Of a stretch of 64,000 nucleotides of DNA, positions 45,181 through 60,080 are shown piece by piece. The notes under the pieces were generated by a model. The model ran no database searches. It was given only the letters and a program-made list of their open reading frames with translations, and had not been told where the DNA came from. Position 1 is the stretch's first letter, and each line of letters begins with the position of its first letter. Position numbers and translations under genes: made by a program. This DNA is from Smittia aterrima (lineage: Eukaryota; Arthropoda; Insecta; Diptera; Chironomidae): NCBI GenBank assembly GCA_033063855.1, contig CP093829.1, positions 22,971,537 through 23,035,536 on the forward strand, written 5' to 3'.

Positions 45181-48100
45181 TCCGTACAAAAAAAAATCGT
45201 CAAGTGAAAATTGCCAAGTGAAAATCGCAGGCAACAATTTTGCAACGTAGACAGAAAAGAAAAATAGAAAAACATTTTTTTTTATTATTCAACTTGTGTT
45301 TAGTTTACCTTTTGCTAGATGTTTGTTCATTTTTCTCTCCTCTCTGGTGTGTAGAGACTTCGTTCTGAAGCGTCTAATTAAATTAAATGCCAACAACAAA
45401 AATATTTTTTTTTCTTGGCAACCGAATCAATCAGCCGCTAGATTCATTTCACTCGACGATTTCTTCTCAATCGTCACGTGAAACATTTAGAGAATGTTGC
45501 TATTCGTGCGATCAGAATATAGCAGCCGATTCGCGGCCCTTAACTGCTCTGAAATTGACCAAAATCGTGCACCATATGGAAGCGAAAAAAAAAACACAAG
45601 TTTGTGTGAAAAATTGAATTTTCCCCCTCATCGAAAGCGCTCACAAACACGAGCAAACGACACAGTAGCAGAAGCGAGAAAAAAAAGTTGTGGCAGAATA
45701 TTTTTTACATCCGTTGGATTGTGGGTGTCATTCTTCTTTTTTTGCTATTTTTTTTACGGAAAGCTCTCTTTTCGGCAAAAACGATAACAAATAGCTGTCG
45801 CTTCACGCATTGCGCAATTTATTGAGTGTGTGTTTGTGAGCTTGGTAAGGGGGAGAATGACGGAGTGACCACCACATTCATTGATGTGTAATTACGCGTG
45901 AAAATTAGTTCGATCAGCGAAAAGTCAACAAGTGCGAAATGTAAAGCAATTTTCTTTCGCTTTTTTTTCATCATCCCTGCCCTACAAATCCCCAAAACGA
46001 AAACAATTATTTCAAACACTGACACACTAAGCTCACGTACAAGCATTTTCTAATATTTCATGATTCCATTCCATGGAGAAATCAAAAGCGAAAACACATT
46101 TTGTGTTTCATTAATTATTTGGAGGCTTGAGCGCCCTAGAATGTTTTGTGCGTGTCTATCAAACTGAGGCAAGAAAACACTGACTCGAGAAGATAATATA
46201 TTATCACATAATCTCTCGTAGACCGAAGTCTTCCTTCGAATGCGTACTTTTCTCGCTACCATATGTTTCAAGACGATCAATTGCGAAGGCTGATGCCCTC
46301 ACTCTCGAAGACAGAGCAACAAGTTATTGCTGAAGACGATCTAATCGAATGATATGAGGAAAAGTATTTTCTATTGCGGAAAAACTTAATCAAGATGTGC
46401 TGCAAGCTGTGGCATTTTTGTGTGTAGGTTCCTTCTCCTCGTGATGGATTTTTTTCGATGAAGAAGAAGTCGTCAGGTTGTTTTATGTGGAAAAAAAGTG
46501 AAAGTCGGATTGTTGAGAAACAGCATCTTGCGCAGATTAATCGATAATTGCTAGCCGGACAATGAGGGAACGAGTTCTCGGAAATTGCCGATGGAGCGTC
46601 TCGTGTTTTCGCCGAAAACTTTTCCATCGAGCGCGTCGCATTCACTTGCAACATGAGATAATGCTTTTTTATATTTCGAGAAGAAATTTTCTCTTCTTTT
46701 CACTTTCTGAAATTGCTGTTCACTCGCAGTTCGCAATTTCTGCACGATCCGATCCATCATGTGTGCGCCTCTTCATTTTCTTTCTCCAACCTCGCTTTTG
46801 CTTGTTCGTGATGTGCACTGCGTAAATAAATCTTTGAACATTTTCCAACAACACAAATTCTGCTTCATCAATCAGTTGATTTTTAATTAGAAACTATTTT
46901 TTTCGCGGTGAGGTTGAAACGTAATCGGCAATTCTCTTATCATTTGACACTCTTTATCAATAAGACGCGTGTAGCTTCTCAATTACTGTGCTTGGAGCAC
47001 TGTAAACATTTATACTTTAACTGCTATTTATAGAAGTCATTGAAAGAGTCCAAGAAGCTTTCGTTTATTGCCAACTTTTATGACATTTTATTATCTCTCC
47101 CTCTGTCGGGTTTGTTTATCTTTCATCTTTGCATCTAGATTTGTTGCCTTTCTTTTTTTATTTCGGCTCTTGCTTTCCTTCCTTCCATGCATGAAATTTC
47201 ACTCAATTGCTCGTTGTCTGTCCTTCGGCTCTCCCTTCCCCATTCTACGACGTAAATTCGATCGTTTATTTTATGATTCCTGCCCTTAAATGTGGATCCA
47301 TTTCGCAGCGTCGAACTCTATGCAAATTCTCTTTTTCTATTCGCTTGAAGGTTCAACCTTCAGTGATTCATGAGTCGAGGAATATTTTTTCTAAAACTTC
47401 AAGAAGAAACAAACAAAAAACTGGGGAAAACTTGAGTGAGCTTTATTTACTTAGAGCACAACTACAAACGAGCGTCTCTCCGGAATCGAAGTGCTGTAAT
47501 CTCGAGCGCATCGTGACAGAAAAAAAACCATAAAGAACAGTTGATGGACACATCACGTGCAGCAAAGTCATGCAAAAGATTAATTGATTTTCGAGCATTC
47601 CACAGCAACATTAGGCATTTTAAAGCTTCGTTTAGTCAAAGTTTTGTTTCAACAAAACAGAGAAGAAGAAAAATAACTTTTAAATAAAGAAATGTAAGTC
47701 ACCTTGTCATTCTGAATAGCAAAAATTGTGTTTCACCTCGTCAAGTGCATTCACTTTTGTGATCGTCGCTCGGATGACGAAAAGGTTGCACTCAATGGAT
47801 CATGATAAATGATGAACAAGCTTGGCATTTCGGGGCTTGATTTTAGCACATTTAATTTAAATGCAAACTATCTAAATTTCGCGACTTCGCAACGTGCGCG
47901 ACGCCGTTTCAACCTCGTTTACATCACCGGCGTTGAGAGTTTGAATAGAGAAATTTTTGACAGAGCGTTTAAAATCGCTGCATGTCAAGTCAATGTAAGT
48001 TATTATCACGGATAGCTTGGGAGAAAAAAAAAGACGATAGAGAAACTGATCATCACGAATGACGAAAAACTTTTACTTTTTTTTCTTTATCTTTTTGTCG

Positions 48101-51100
48101 CGATTTTTTTTCGTTTTTAAAAAACATCATCAATCGTGCGATAAGTTTTCATTCAGATTTGCGAATTTAAAATTCAGAGCAATGAAATGTTTTTGTCTAA
48201 AAATAGTCTTTGCAATCAAAAGCTTGGCTGAGCATGACCGAATGCATTTGATAGACGTCTGAGAGTGTTATCGGGAAGAATGAATTTCACATGACGCTCG
48301 ACATGATCTCACTCTTCTCTTATTCATCATGAAAACTTAATTTCACTGAATGACATTGCAGTTTAGCTTCAACGCTTGTGAGAATCATCGAAATAAATTT
48401 GAAACTATGTGTAAGTTGCGAACAATCGTTAACCTAGTTGAAGGTGCCATCGGGAGGAATTCGGAATTTTAAAGCTTCGGATATGAATCGAATTGGAATT
48501 TTTTCTAATAAATAATAACCGCAACTTGCATGTGGCATTCCAAGCCATGCTATTGCTTACTCGCTTAGCCAACGATACAGAGAAACAAATACTGAACGAT
48601 ATGAAGTTTCTACTTATGGCATTTCATTAAAACCAAAAAGATTTCTTTCAAGCGAACAAATTTGTGGTTTTTCTGGTTTTTGCTTCGAATAGAAGTTTAA
48701 TAAAAATAAATAATCCAGATTGGGTCACTCGGTATATCATGTAATCAACAACTGACTGTTGAATGTCGAGGTTTGCTCAACTTTCAGTTAATTCTCAAAA
48801 ACTTTTATTTTCGGACGCAAAAGTTTTTCAGCTCCAATCCCAACTAAAGTGGACTCTTTTTCTTCTAATTAGTTTACGGACAATGCGTCGAGAGCCACAA
48901 TGAAAGTTTTGTGAGTTGCGTGAAGTGAAAGAAAAGTTGTTGAGCGAGAAGAAAAGACGATTTGTTAAAGAAATTCTCGAGTCAATTATTGGAGTACTCG
49001 TACTTTTGTCTTGACATCTAAAAATAGAAACTTTGTTTTGTGAGAGCTATCGATTTTCAGAGAAAAAAAAACACAGAATGAAAAGGGTCGAAGGTCAAGT
49101 TTTGGCGGTCAAAGAACACTCTCGAACTCTAATCTAATTATAGCATTGGCGACAAACACGTGCCGCTTGTCCGATAACGAAAGACTTGTCAATCGATAAT
49201 CACGCGAACTCCTCGCTGTCGTAATCGTATGGACCGTGAGCATTTTGGAAAAGTTTCGTTTTATTGTTATTTAAACAACATTTTGCGAGATTAGTCGCTA
49301 CGGTTCGCTGAGAGTTCAATGGTCGTAAATTCCTGCTGATGTGACATTAACAGCATCGCTCGTTATCAGACACGAATTTTAATGCTGAACTTATGAAATA
49401 TTTGTCTCACTTTCAATTTTTTTTTGTTATTCGAAACGTCCGATGACATTTGAAACGCATTTTCATTGATGAATTTGTGAAATTTAAAAGTCGCTTGAGT
49501 GTCATTCACCAAAGCGACTCCCGGATATTGAACATTGCACGACCAAGCAATCACATTTCAATCAATTTTCAACTCTTTCTCCTATTTCTATTGAATTTTC
49601 AATTCATTCGCGTCGACAGAATCGATTTCGTTGCGGAATTAGCGTATGAATGATGTAACCAGAAATCAATGGACGCGCAAGGGGAGCAGAGGGAAAGTTA
49701 CCAAATCAAATTCAGCGGAAAATCAAATCTTATTCTCGTTGAGCTTCCATCCATCGTCATTAAATATCCAAGAATCTTTCAATTAACGTTCATCAATCAC
49801 CGCGAAAAAAAAGGAAAAGTTGCTTCATTTTTTTTTTGGCCTCACCGCGAATAAAATTTGATGTTAATGTCACTTTAATGTCAAACATTTTTTTTTCAAA
49901 GCTTCAAATGATAACTTGGGTTGTTGATAATGGCCTCAATTTTGTTATTAAATATGTTTTGAGCGAAAAAAAAAATCTGGCAACCGTCGAGGGAGATGAA
50001 AGGTGTTCTTATCATGACTTAGACATTGAACTGTTCACTGAGAGTTATTTTTATTTCTTTGTTGCAATTGCAATCAGCAGATCACTCAATGTTTTTTCGC
50101 TGTTCATATAAAGCTCGATTTCTTAATAAATAATTAATAAATCAACTCAATACATCTCGATTACTTAATTATTATTTAATGATGAAAAAAACTTTTAACG
50201 TTGCACAAAAAATTAATTCGATAGCTTAGCCTTTGAAGTGAAGTGGAAAAGAGACTTGCACAGCTGTCAGATTTGAAAGTTGGCCGTCCTTGTTGACCCC
50301 TCGAGAAAATCACCTTCGCCTACAAGCTCGAGAGCTTAAAGTTGCACTAAATCAAGTCACAGCCGAGATGAGAACAAGTCGAGTCATTACATAAAATTAG
50401 TCTTGACAGTGATTGCTGCAAGTTAGTGATGCGGATCTTCTACACACCAGGAACTGTTTGGTGAACGATTTTGTGCTTTGCATTCAGCCGACGCTTGACA
50501 ACATCAATCTCGACATTATGCATATTGCCTTGAGATGCTTCCAGTTGTAAATCTTTGACTTGTTTTCGGAAGAAACTTCTCTGGGCCAAAAAATCGTCAC
50601 GACTCGCGTCTCGAGATCATTTAGCTGCAATCAATCTTCTCCTTCCTTTGTTTGATTATTCAGCAATAAAATCCGGAATTTTACTGCACGAAACCGGACG
50701 TAGACTCGATCTCTAACCACCACAAAGTCAATGGCGAAGGCTTCTACGCTGCAGAACTCTTTAGACTTTATTTTTCAATTCTGAGATTCTCGAATAAGTC
50801 GAGCAAGCTGCAAACAAATCTCGTGCGCGATCACTCGAGCGAAACCAGTCTTTCTTTATACTCGAGACCTGTTCTCGGTTTCGTTAAATGCTTTTGTCCC
50901 GTCCAAAGAAGAAATAAACTTGTGTGCTGGTGAGCCCAAAGAAAGTCGCGGATCTCGAATGAATGGTCGAGGAGAGAGAAACCTGTTTAGCAATGTTCTC
51001 AAGAGGAGCTACTCAACTTATAAACTTAAAGACTCCATTTGAAAAATCGATTCGTCTAGCAACGGGAAGGAAATAGAAATCGAAAGCGAAATTATTTATA

Positions 51101-54100
51101 AAATTTTTGTGTGTTTTGAGCTTTCATTGAATGGCAAAAGAACCGTTGAGACCTCTCACAATAAAATAACCAAACCTTAATCGTCGGAGTTTTCTTTTCA
51201 ATGCATTTTAAATGAGCTTCGAACTTCGTTAACTAATTTTATGTAAATTTAATTAATTATACGCGAGAGAATTCGTAAATATTTTTGTATTTAAGTCTAA
51301 CGCGCTGACCTAATGATTCGCATCGTTTGCTCGTGTTGGTTCAATGATTGATAGAGCACTTTCCAACTAAACGTCGACGCAATCATCTGCGAATCTGATT
51401 TGTGAATGTCATGTTGCGTGTAATACATTCAAGGGTAAACTGCCTCTGCCACAACAAATGAATGCAACACTCCCGACTCGTTCGTTCACTGATATCGATG
51501 ACATTAAAGAATTGACTTTTTTTTTTCGAAAAAGAAAAAAGTGAAACAACCCGAAAGCAACAACTTGCAATAATAAAAAAATATCGTCGATGGCGAATGG
51601 AAGCTCAAAAGAGAGGAAAAAAATTGTGTCAAATGTGGAGGTCTGTTGGTAATCATGAAAGCAGCCAAAAGCTGGTGAGTGGCAATGGATCAATGAAGTT
51701 GTTCCAGTTTGCTTAAAAGCAGTTCTTTCTCTCTTTTCGGCTTCGGGACGCGCTTCACTTCGCCCTGCCTGAATTATAATCGAGAATCGAAGTAGCAAAG
51801 TAACGGAAGAAGTAACGAAAGAGAGAGTCAATTGCTTTCTGATTTTTTGGGATAATATTTACAGTTAAAGGTTTAGCATTTCTAAATCAGAAGAGGAGGA
51901 AAATGAAGAGAAAAAAAACTTGTAATTAATTATTTTCTAATTATCCGACGCGATTTTCTCCTCATGAATTCGTAAACTCTTTTTATTTCGTGCTAATTTA
52001 CAGCTGAGAAATTTTACACTCCACCGTTGGCCGAGAGCTTCTAGACAGACGATGATCGAGCTGAGAAAAATGTGAAAACTTTCCATCAAACACGAAGCGT
52101 CGGTTGAAAAACAATCTTTAACTTTTTTTTAATGGATATGAAGCAACAAGCTAAATCGATTTCTGAGAGTTTCATGACATTAAATGTACTTGGAACTCGT
52201 TGACTTGCACTTCTAGGTGGAGCTCAATCGATTTTCGAAGCTAAACAAACTCAGCAGAAAAGAAGAAAACAGCTTAACTCGACCTTCGGGGTCTCGAAAA
52301 ATGCTAATTGAAAAAATGAATTAATTTCAATTGGCTGCGCTAAGGTGACAACGGCAAAAAAACTAAAAAAATTGAAAGTTTAACAGCGAATTTCGTTACA
52401 AGAACAGATAAAAGTTGTGCAATCGCAGCAGAAATTTCGCAATTCAATTAAATTCAAAGCATGGAAATGTTTTTCCCTCTCGAAACTCATTGAACTAAGT
52501 CACTTTCAAAACTTATAAAACAGCAATTTGAATAAATTTGAAGCTCAAACAAACGGTCATCGACAAACTTTGAATAATTTCTCCGTTGGACGTCAAACGA
52601 AGTTAAATGTGAATCCCATCCGCGAGGGGATTTTAATTGATAAACAAACAAAGACGGAAACTTCCATAACTTTTTTTTCCTTCATTTCTCTCGGAACAGT
52701 GCTGAGAGAGCTTTAAGCGGTTGAGCTCCAACGCTAATGATTTTATTATTGTGCAGTTAATGAAACAGAGGGAATTCCCATTCATGAGATGATTTCAATG
52801 AAGATATTAAACACTTTTTTCCCTCACTTTGCTGAGGCGACGTTAATGTTTTTAAATTCTCAATTTTTGTTTGCATAACAAAGTAAATAAACAAGCAAAC
52901 AGTAAAGCGAGCGAAAAAACTTAATTTAATTACGAAATGTTTCTCTATCTCACTATATTCTCGCCTCCGCGCGATTGCCTTTAATTAAAAGGGAAAAATC
53001 GTTCTACGAATTCGTGTTGACGCGATGAAGCGATGAGCTTGTGAGGGAACATCGATACACGTGATTTAACGATGCGTTCAGCTCGCCTCTGACTACCTCG
53101 TCGGCATAAATATTTAATAATCATTTCATGAGTGTTTCCCTTCGTCCGCTTTCTTCTCCAACCGAACATGATTTAATTATCGCTAATGAATGAATCATTC
53201 GTTTTTTTTTCTCTATTCGAAATCTTTTCTAATCAAGAATGCTAAATGTATGTCGCTGCTGCGTCTTTTCAGTGAAAACATTCATGAATTTGTAATCCTC
53301 TTGTTGAAGACGAAAGCACCGAGAAGAAAAAATAACAAACAAACAAACTAAGAGCCGAACATCGTTCATGATGTAATCCGATAAACAAAACCGATGTGGA
53401 AAATATCAAATCGCCATAATATGTGCAATTTGTTTTTGTGGCGTTTTATGTTTTTTTCTGGAGACGTTTTATTGCCGATTGTCATTATCTTATGTAAAGC
53501 ATTTTGCCACATGGGAAACGAAACGAAATTTATGTTCCAAGAACCGCAGACGACGAATCGATTTCATAATAGTCGAGCGCACACACATCACATTCCGTTT
53601 GGCATTTCTGGCGTAATCAAGCGAATTACAAATCTTTCATTACAGTCGCGGTCGCTGTAATTACAGAGCGTAGAACAAACAAATGACTTCGAAAGCGACG
53701 CAGATGTTGTGGCTGTTGCGACATCATTTGGCAGAGGGATCGTCTTAGATTTCAATAAAAATCGATCGAAGCGAACGCGGTGGAGAAGAAGAATTGTTTG
53801 GGGAGAGAATTAGGTTGAAGAGTCACAAAGTCATAAATTCTATTATGCAACAGATGGGAAATGGCATAATTTGCCTTCTGGGATCTCTCTCACTCTCGCG
53901 TAGCATGCAGATCGTAAATTATGTTTAAAAGCCAATTCGTATTTCCCCGTTAAAATAATTGTACAGCGCTTCGCTTCGTAAACTGCAATTATGCGATATG
54001 AACGGCTAAATTTATTGTCACTTCGATTTGTCCATAGCACCTAGTTAACAAAAGCTTAGCAGCAGTAGCAACAATGGTAGCATCACGCTGAGCTGTTAAA

Positions 54101-57100
54101 GCAATCCAATGTCTACGCGTTTTTATGCAAAGCCTCACACTCTATCGGAAAATTGATGATTTGAACGTAAATCTTCGTATCAAACTGCACAATAATTGAA
54201 ATTCCCATGCGAACACTTTTTGCGACACGTCGATGCAATTAAAAATGAAACTCATAAAACTTTCATGCGTTCATATGCGCAATGTGGATGATGAATGCAT
54301 TGAATGAATGTCCAGTCACGATTCGATAGCGAATTGAAATGATTTATTCAAGCGTCGTATTGATTCCGAAATCAAAATCCCTTCGCAACACAAATCTGTC
54401 TGAATCATTGATCAGGATAAAAAAAAAGGTTTTATAATAAAAATTTATCTTTGGAATTTTGTCACTCTCATGCATAAATGAATTCGATTGCATAATCTTA
54501 ATAGATAACATTCGAACTCTACAGTGAAGGCATTACATCAATTTAATATCCAATTATCCATCGTCAAAACATCGCCGTCGTTGTCTTCCACGTCTTATGT
54601 CTTTTCAAGCCTCTGGCTTCCTCGTCTCTTTATCAGCTTTGAATCTTTCGCGTGCAACTTTATCAAGACGTCGACAGGAATATCTTCTTTCTCGGGTTTT
54701 TGAAAGTTGTCGTTCAACAAGTTGCGATTGGAATGAGCTTCCGACGAGAATGAAAAGTGCACACGAAAAAAAAAGACTGAAATGAAACGACAGTTGAAGA
54801 AATCCAATCTTCATTCCAAAATTGAATTGTGCAATGACGAGTCGCTCGTGCAGAGCATAAACACTCGTTGTTGGGAATGATACAATCAAATGGAAAATTC
54901 ACTTAAACCCATTTTGCTGTAGATTTGCTACTTCGTCTGTTTAATAAAACCGAGAGTTTTGCCTACGTGCGGCCAGACACAAAAGTCAAACTGCATCTCG
55001 CACTTAAACTTCTTTTTGATTGAAAGTCATCGCTGGTTTGCACGACTCGACTCAGTTCCAAAGATGAAAAGAATCCATAAAAAGTGAATGCTTAAGTGAA
55101 CCAACTCCATTTGTTTCTCAACAATGAGAGGCCAGAAAGCGAAATATTAGAAGTCGAAACTCACCGACACGAAAAGATTAATCGTCATGGCACTCGCCTG
55201 TCTCTCTCTCTTCGTGGATGGATTCATTAAGTTTTCTATAACGCGGCACAAAATTATTACATTCGAAAACATCTCTTTCGTTCCATTGCATCACCTTGCG
55301 CCATCATTATAATTTCTTTTCGCTATCCATCGAGCTACATGTTGTGTTTTTTTCCTTCTCCTGTCTTGTTTGCTTGCAAGGCAAGAAATGAATTCGTTCG
55401 TTACATAAAAATGCTTTTGCGGGTTTGTGGATTAGCAGAGCTGAGTTGAGAGCGAAAATCAGATTTTATAGTTTATTAATTTTTAATGGCATCACGCCGC
55501 GACCATGGCGAGCTGCTGCTGCATTAGGAGCGCTGCTTTTTGGTGAGAGACGGTTAGATAATTCATTGGCTTTCAGTACATGACTCCAATCGATGTTTAA
55601 TGGAAAAGTTTTGAGATACACAAAAGGCGAATAAATCCATGCTGAGCACAATGCATCCGAGACGATCCAAAGAAAACTAAAGCGAGAGAAAGAGAAGCTT
55701 ATGCAAATGACTTTTCTTTTCACTGTCCATCGTAATTGAATGTCCCAATGGTCATTGAGTGATGCAAAACAGGGAATTGTTGGTTTTTCGAAATTAGCAT
55801 CACTCAAACGATGATTAACGAGATTATTGATGAGCGATACTGCATTTTCTTTGAAATTGACGCATTTACACTTAACGACCCTTCAGTTGACGATTAACTT
55901 CGCGATGAGAGAAGTGCTTGAGTAATGATGATGGCAATAAATTTTGAAAGGAGAAGACAAAAAAAAATTGCAGAGCAGAGAAAAAAAAATTGAAACATTC
56001 GCAATCTTGAAAGGCTGGAAAAAATTGCTGTTGTACGAAATATAGGTCGACAAACTTTTAAAAGCTCTTGTTGTGTTGTTGTGTTTTTTTCGAGCTCAAC
56101 AAGTTGATTTTCTTTATATCTTGCACACCTGGCAATTGCAAACTGGGTCTGTAATTAAATTTATATTTTGTGAGTTAAACAAACTATTAAAGCATTTATG
56201 GATTGTTTATGAGCACGGCAGGAAAAATCGTCCAGAGCTCATCGCAACGACTGCAGTTTGTAACAAAGTTAACGAAAACTCGCTCGATCAATTTAATCAA
56301 CGACAAAGTCGCTGGCGATGATGTGTTCGCTTGAATGGCAACTGTAAATGGAAGAAAGTGAAAATTGGCGGCCTCTTATAGAAAGAGAAACACATTCCAC
56401 AGCTCACTTTTTTTTTGTCATCGACAGCGACGAGCGACGATCGCTTTTTTTTTCTTTTCAAGTCACGGTGAAATTATGAATAAAAATATCATAAATTTAT
56501 TTCTGCCGACTGATTCACATGCAGCTAAAAATACCTGTTCCGTTTGATTTTCTCTGTTTTTGCTCGTTTTTCGAGAATCTTTTCACCTATAGCAGACAGG
56601 CGAGTGTTGTTAACGAGTGAAAATAAACAACAAAGAAAGAAATTTCGATGGTGGGCGTCTGTGCATTATTTTGGGCGACTTCGCCAAGATCTCTCAAAAC
56701 TTCTATAATTACTCATTGCTCGTTCGCGCCAAGACATCACATTCCCATTGCAGTTTCATTCGCTTCGCTATTTACCATCCAAACATATAAATTACTGCTT
56801 TGGGTGGAGAACGTGCAATTAACTTTGAAGTAAAGTTGAAGAAAAAAAAATTGTATTTGTGAATCGAATGCACATTCACACATCTCCGAACAAAAGCAAC
56901 AATTGCGGCCAGAGAATTCTTGAGTGGAAAAATAGCAACATGGGCGAAAAGTAAATGAGTGTCTCGACCTTGTAATAGATGTTAGGGCGAGTGAGAGAAC
57001 GATCGACCGACGACAGAAATCGGAATCAAGCAAAAGCTTTAACTTCTCTCATTGAATGGACGACAAACGTGCTCGCTTAACCAGAAGTCGTTGTTTAAGC

Positions 57101-58512
57101 TCTTGATAAGTGTGTCACTATCATAAGTGTTTCAATGGCGAAATTATGAGCCTCGACAAAGACCGAGATGTGCTCAACAGTCCATTAAGACGCTAAACGC
57201 TAAACGCACTATGATTATTGGGAAAGAGACGAACGTTGTTGTTATTCCATTTCAAACTTCTCTTTGTTTTGTACCTCAGCCTTGAAGATGAGAAATGTTT
57301 TTTTTCCATAAGAAGTCAATATTGAAACAGACGACACGTTCCCAGAAACGATCACATTTCGATGCCACAGGGATTTTCCATCAACTCGTGAGAGAGATCA
57401 ACACACAAACGCACGTTACAAACATGAAGCATCTTAAAGAACAGCGTGATATTCACTGCTCTTCGACAAAACAGACTTTTATTTTTAAGCAGTTATGGAT
57501 AACAATAATAATGACTCAGATGATCTGAGTCAGATCCTTTCGAATCTTCGCAACCTTTACCGAAGAATTTATGTCTTCGTCTCCTATTTCATTGCTTGAT
57601 TCCCTCGAGCTTTTTTGTGATATGAGAAACTAAATTTACGACCTTTTGCAAACGTTGAACCTACGCGACCGAGTAAGTTGCAGCAAACTCTTCACAACAA
57701 CGGAAGAAAAAGAATTTCGATATTTCCACTTCTTTGGCTTTTTTTGTTGATATTTCCTTGACATTTCCGAACAGGAAGAAGCAATAAAGCTCCTCACGTG
57801 GGCGTTTCTTTCTTCCTTTTGTTGTCGTCCGCATTCTCCTCCTCGCAACTATCGCTTGATATCTAACGATACACGTAAATCAATGTTTACCCACCGCAAA
57901 TAAGTTAAAGACGAAAATTTATTTCATGTTATTGTCCCGAGCCGATGCGTCATGGGATAATTGATGTTTGCTTTGGACTTTGAGCCTTTCATTATGTTTC
58001 ATCACAAACGCTTAACTGTTGTTGTTATTTTTGGGTTACAAGTTTCCTTTCTCAAGTTTACCTTTGCAAGCTCACTCACTCGCAATCGCCACCAAATGCT
58101 CGTCATGAAATTCGCCTTCGAGGCATATTTTCCCTCATCTCATTTCGTCGGAAATTATTATTTTGTCTTGTAAGAGGAGAAGTACGTTCATTTGATGTTT
58201 TCGAGCTTCTTCGCTAGCTTCCACAAGCCATCATTGTCGACTCGACATGCCTGTTTAATTCCGAGAAATTGCCATTAATGACTTTTGATATTTTTTTTTC
58301 CTTCGTATCACCGTCGTGCGTTGTGTTTCAGGTCGCTGATGATGCGATGTGATTCGGTTGGTTGGATTTTGTCATTCTCTGTCTTAAATCCCGTCGCATC
58401 GGTTTGTCGTTACAAAATTACAGACGATGTCCAAGTTAATTTCAAATGTCTTTCGTTGTCAGTCAAGTGTAATTCTCATCAACGAACGATTAGCAAAAAC
58501 CTGAAAGGGAAT

Positions 58513-58526
58513 TTCTCTCTCTCTCT
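58513..58526. repeat. CT microsatellite
   Basis: A run of about seven CT dinucleotides in non-coding DNA. Confidence 0.7.
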
Positions 58527-58854
58527 TTCATCTTTCGTTTCATTGACCGAGACAACAAGCGAAACTGAGAAACAATCAATTTGTTCGATGTCAAAATACG
58601 CGTTCGACAATGTGGGCCAATAACAGAATTGAAAATCAGTTTTCTGAAAATGCCTTGCGTTCAATCAGCCGTTAAATGCGAGAATCGAGCTTGAGTTTCT
58701 AAAAATTTAGCTCCAAGAGAAATAAAGAAACAGAGAAACCTTGAAAAGCGAATCCATTCAGCTCGCGATGTATGAACTCCATAAGAGGCCTGTGCGAATA
58801 AAAAAATTATATTAAATTAATGAAAACATATTGCGAAACTGAAATAACGAGAGT

Positions 58855-58870
58855 GAGAGAGAGAGAGAGA
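58855..58870. repeat. GA microsatellite
   Basis: Eight GA dinucleotides, 330 bp from a CT run at 58513; together they are complementary and could pair over that distance. Confidence 0.8.
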
Positions 58871-60062
58871 AAAATGCAGCAGGCCGACGGTGAAGGCCTT
58901 GAGACACAATGTTCTATGCTTGGCATCACATCAGCCGCGAAAAAAAAATAACTCTTTAAACAACAAAAAGATTGCTTTTCAGCATAATTGCGCAACAAAA
59001 GCTTTTAAGCAGCGTTGACTGAATAATATTGTTTGGCATTGTCGTGGACTCTTTTCTAACGCAAAAAGCACGCAATCCGCTGTTAGTACCTTGTGTGTTC
59101 AATCTTAATTGATTGATGGCTCTTCACTTGAGCGTTTTTCTTTCGTTCGCACGAAACGAACCGAAAAGTAAAGAAGAAGCAGCGGCAAACGGTGAGGAAA
59201 GTGTGATTGGCAGACGTTTGTGCCGAATTTCTTTTAATTTTCTCTTCGACTCCGACTCAATCGCTCAACAGCTGATTGGGAAATCTGCAATTTGACTCGT
59301 CGCTTAGCGAACAACTCAATCTCAAGTGTTTTTGATCGATGCCGTAACAACTACTTTCGATTGCACCAGAAGCTTCCGATCGCATTGAAAATTTATTTGC
59401 TTTGCTGATGCGAAGTGAAGTTTGCTGAGGAGAATTTAGATTCTCGTTGCAATATTCAAAGCGTTTCGTGTTTTATTTGCTTCATTTTTCATGTTGAAAT
59501 ATTCATCCTTTCACTTTGCAATTGATCATAAAGTACAAAGCGCTTTAGTCTGTGCAAGCGCGAGTGAGTGAAGCGGACACGCTCTCGACAACAGCATAAA
59601 CTTTGATGATTGATAAGAATGAAAGGAATAAAGTTTTGAGGTCGCAGTTGCACAACAATTTCTTCGGAATTGCAATCTCAAAGATTTTGGCTTTACTTCT
59701 CCGCTCGTGAAACAGTTTCTTCACTCTTCGTGTACTTAATGTATCATTAACAAGAAACATTCGACTAATAGCTCATCATTTATTAGCGTAGATGGTGAAA
59801 TATTAGTTGGTGAACATATTTTCTAATGTTCGAGCTATTCCGCTCGCTGCCCGAGGGACGAATAAGAAAACAAGCAAAGAAGAGGCAAAAAAAAAGGTTT
59901 ACGATGAATGTAATCGAGCATCGAAAAGCTTCTCCACTTTAAAGAACTCTCTCCTTCTCTTCTCTTCTGACTTTGGATTAAAGTATGAAACAAAAGGGCA
60001 AAAAGAATTTGGTCTCACACTGACTGACCATCGGAGTTGAACGGACTGCCTGAGACGATTGA

Positions 60063-60080
60063 AGAAAGAAAGAAAGAAAG
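60063..60080 (+). repeat. GAAA microsatellite
   Basis: About four to five AGAA/GAAA tetranucleotides in tandem. Confidence 0.75.

Noticed and set aside
46277..46654. 125-codon open frame, minus strand
   Set aside because: Non-coding composition, no domain, non-ATG start; chance in a 64-kb six-frame scan.
51409..51831. 140-codon open frame, minus strand
   Set aside because: Starts with TTG, hydrophobic stretches come from T-rich tracts, and no family resemblance.
55466..55807. 113-codon open frame, minus strand
   Set aside because: No family resemblance and no ATG-led core; no splice sites giving a longer gene.
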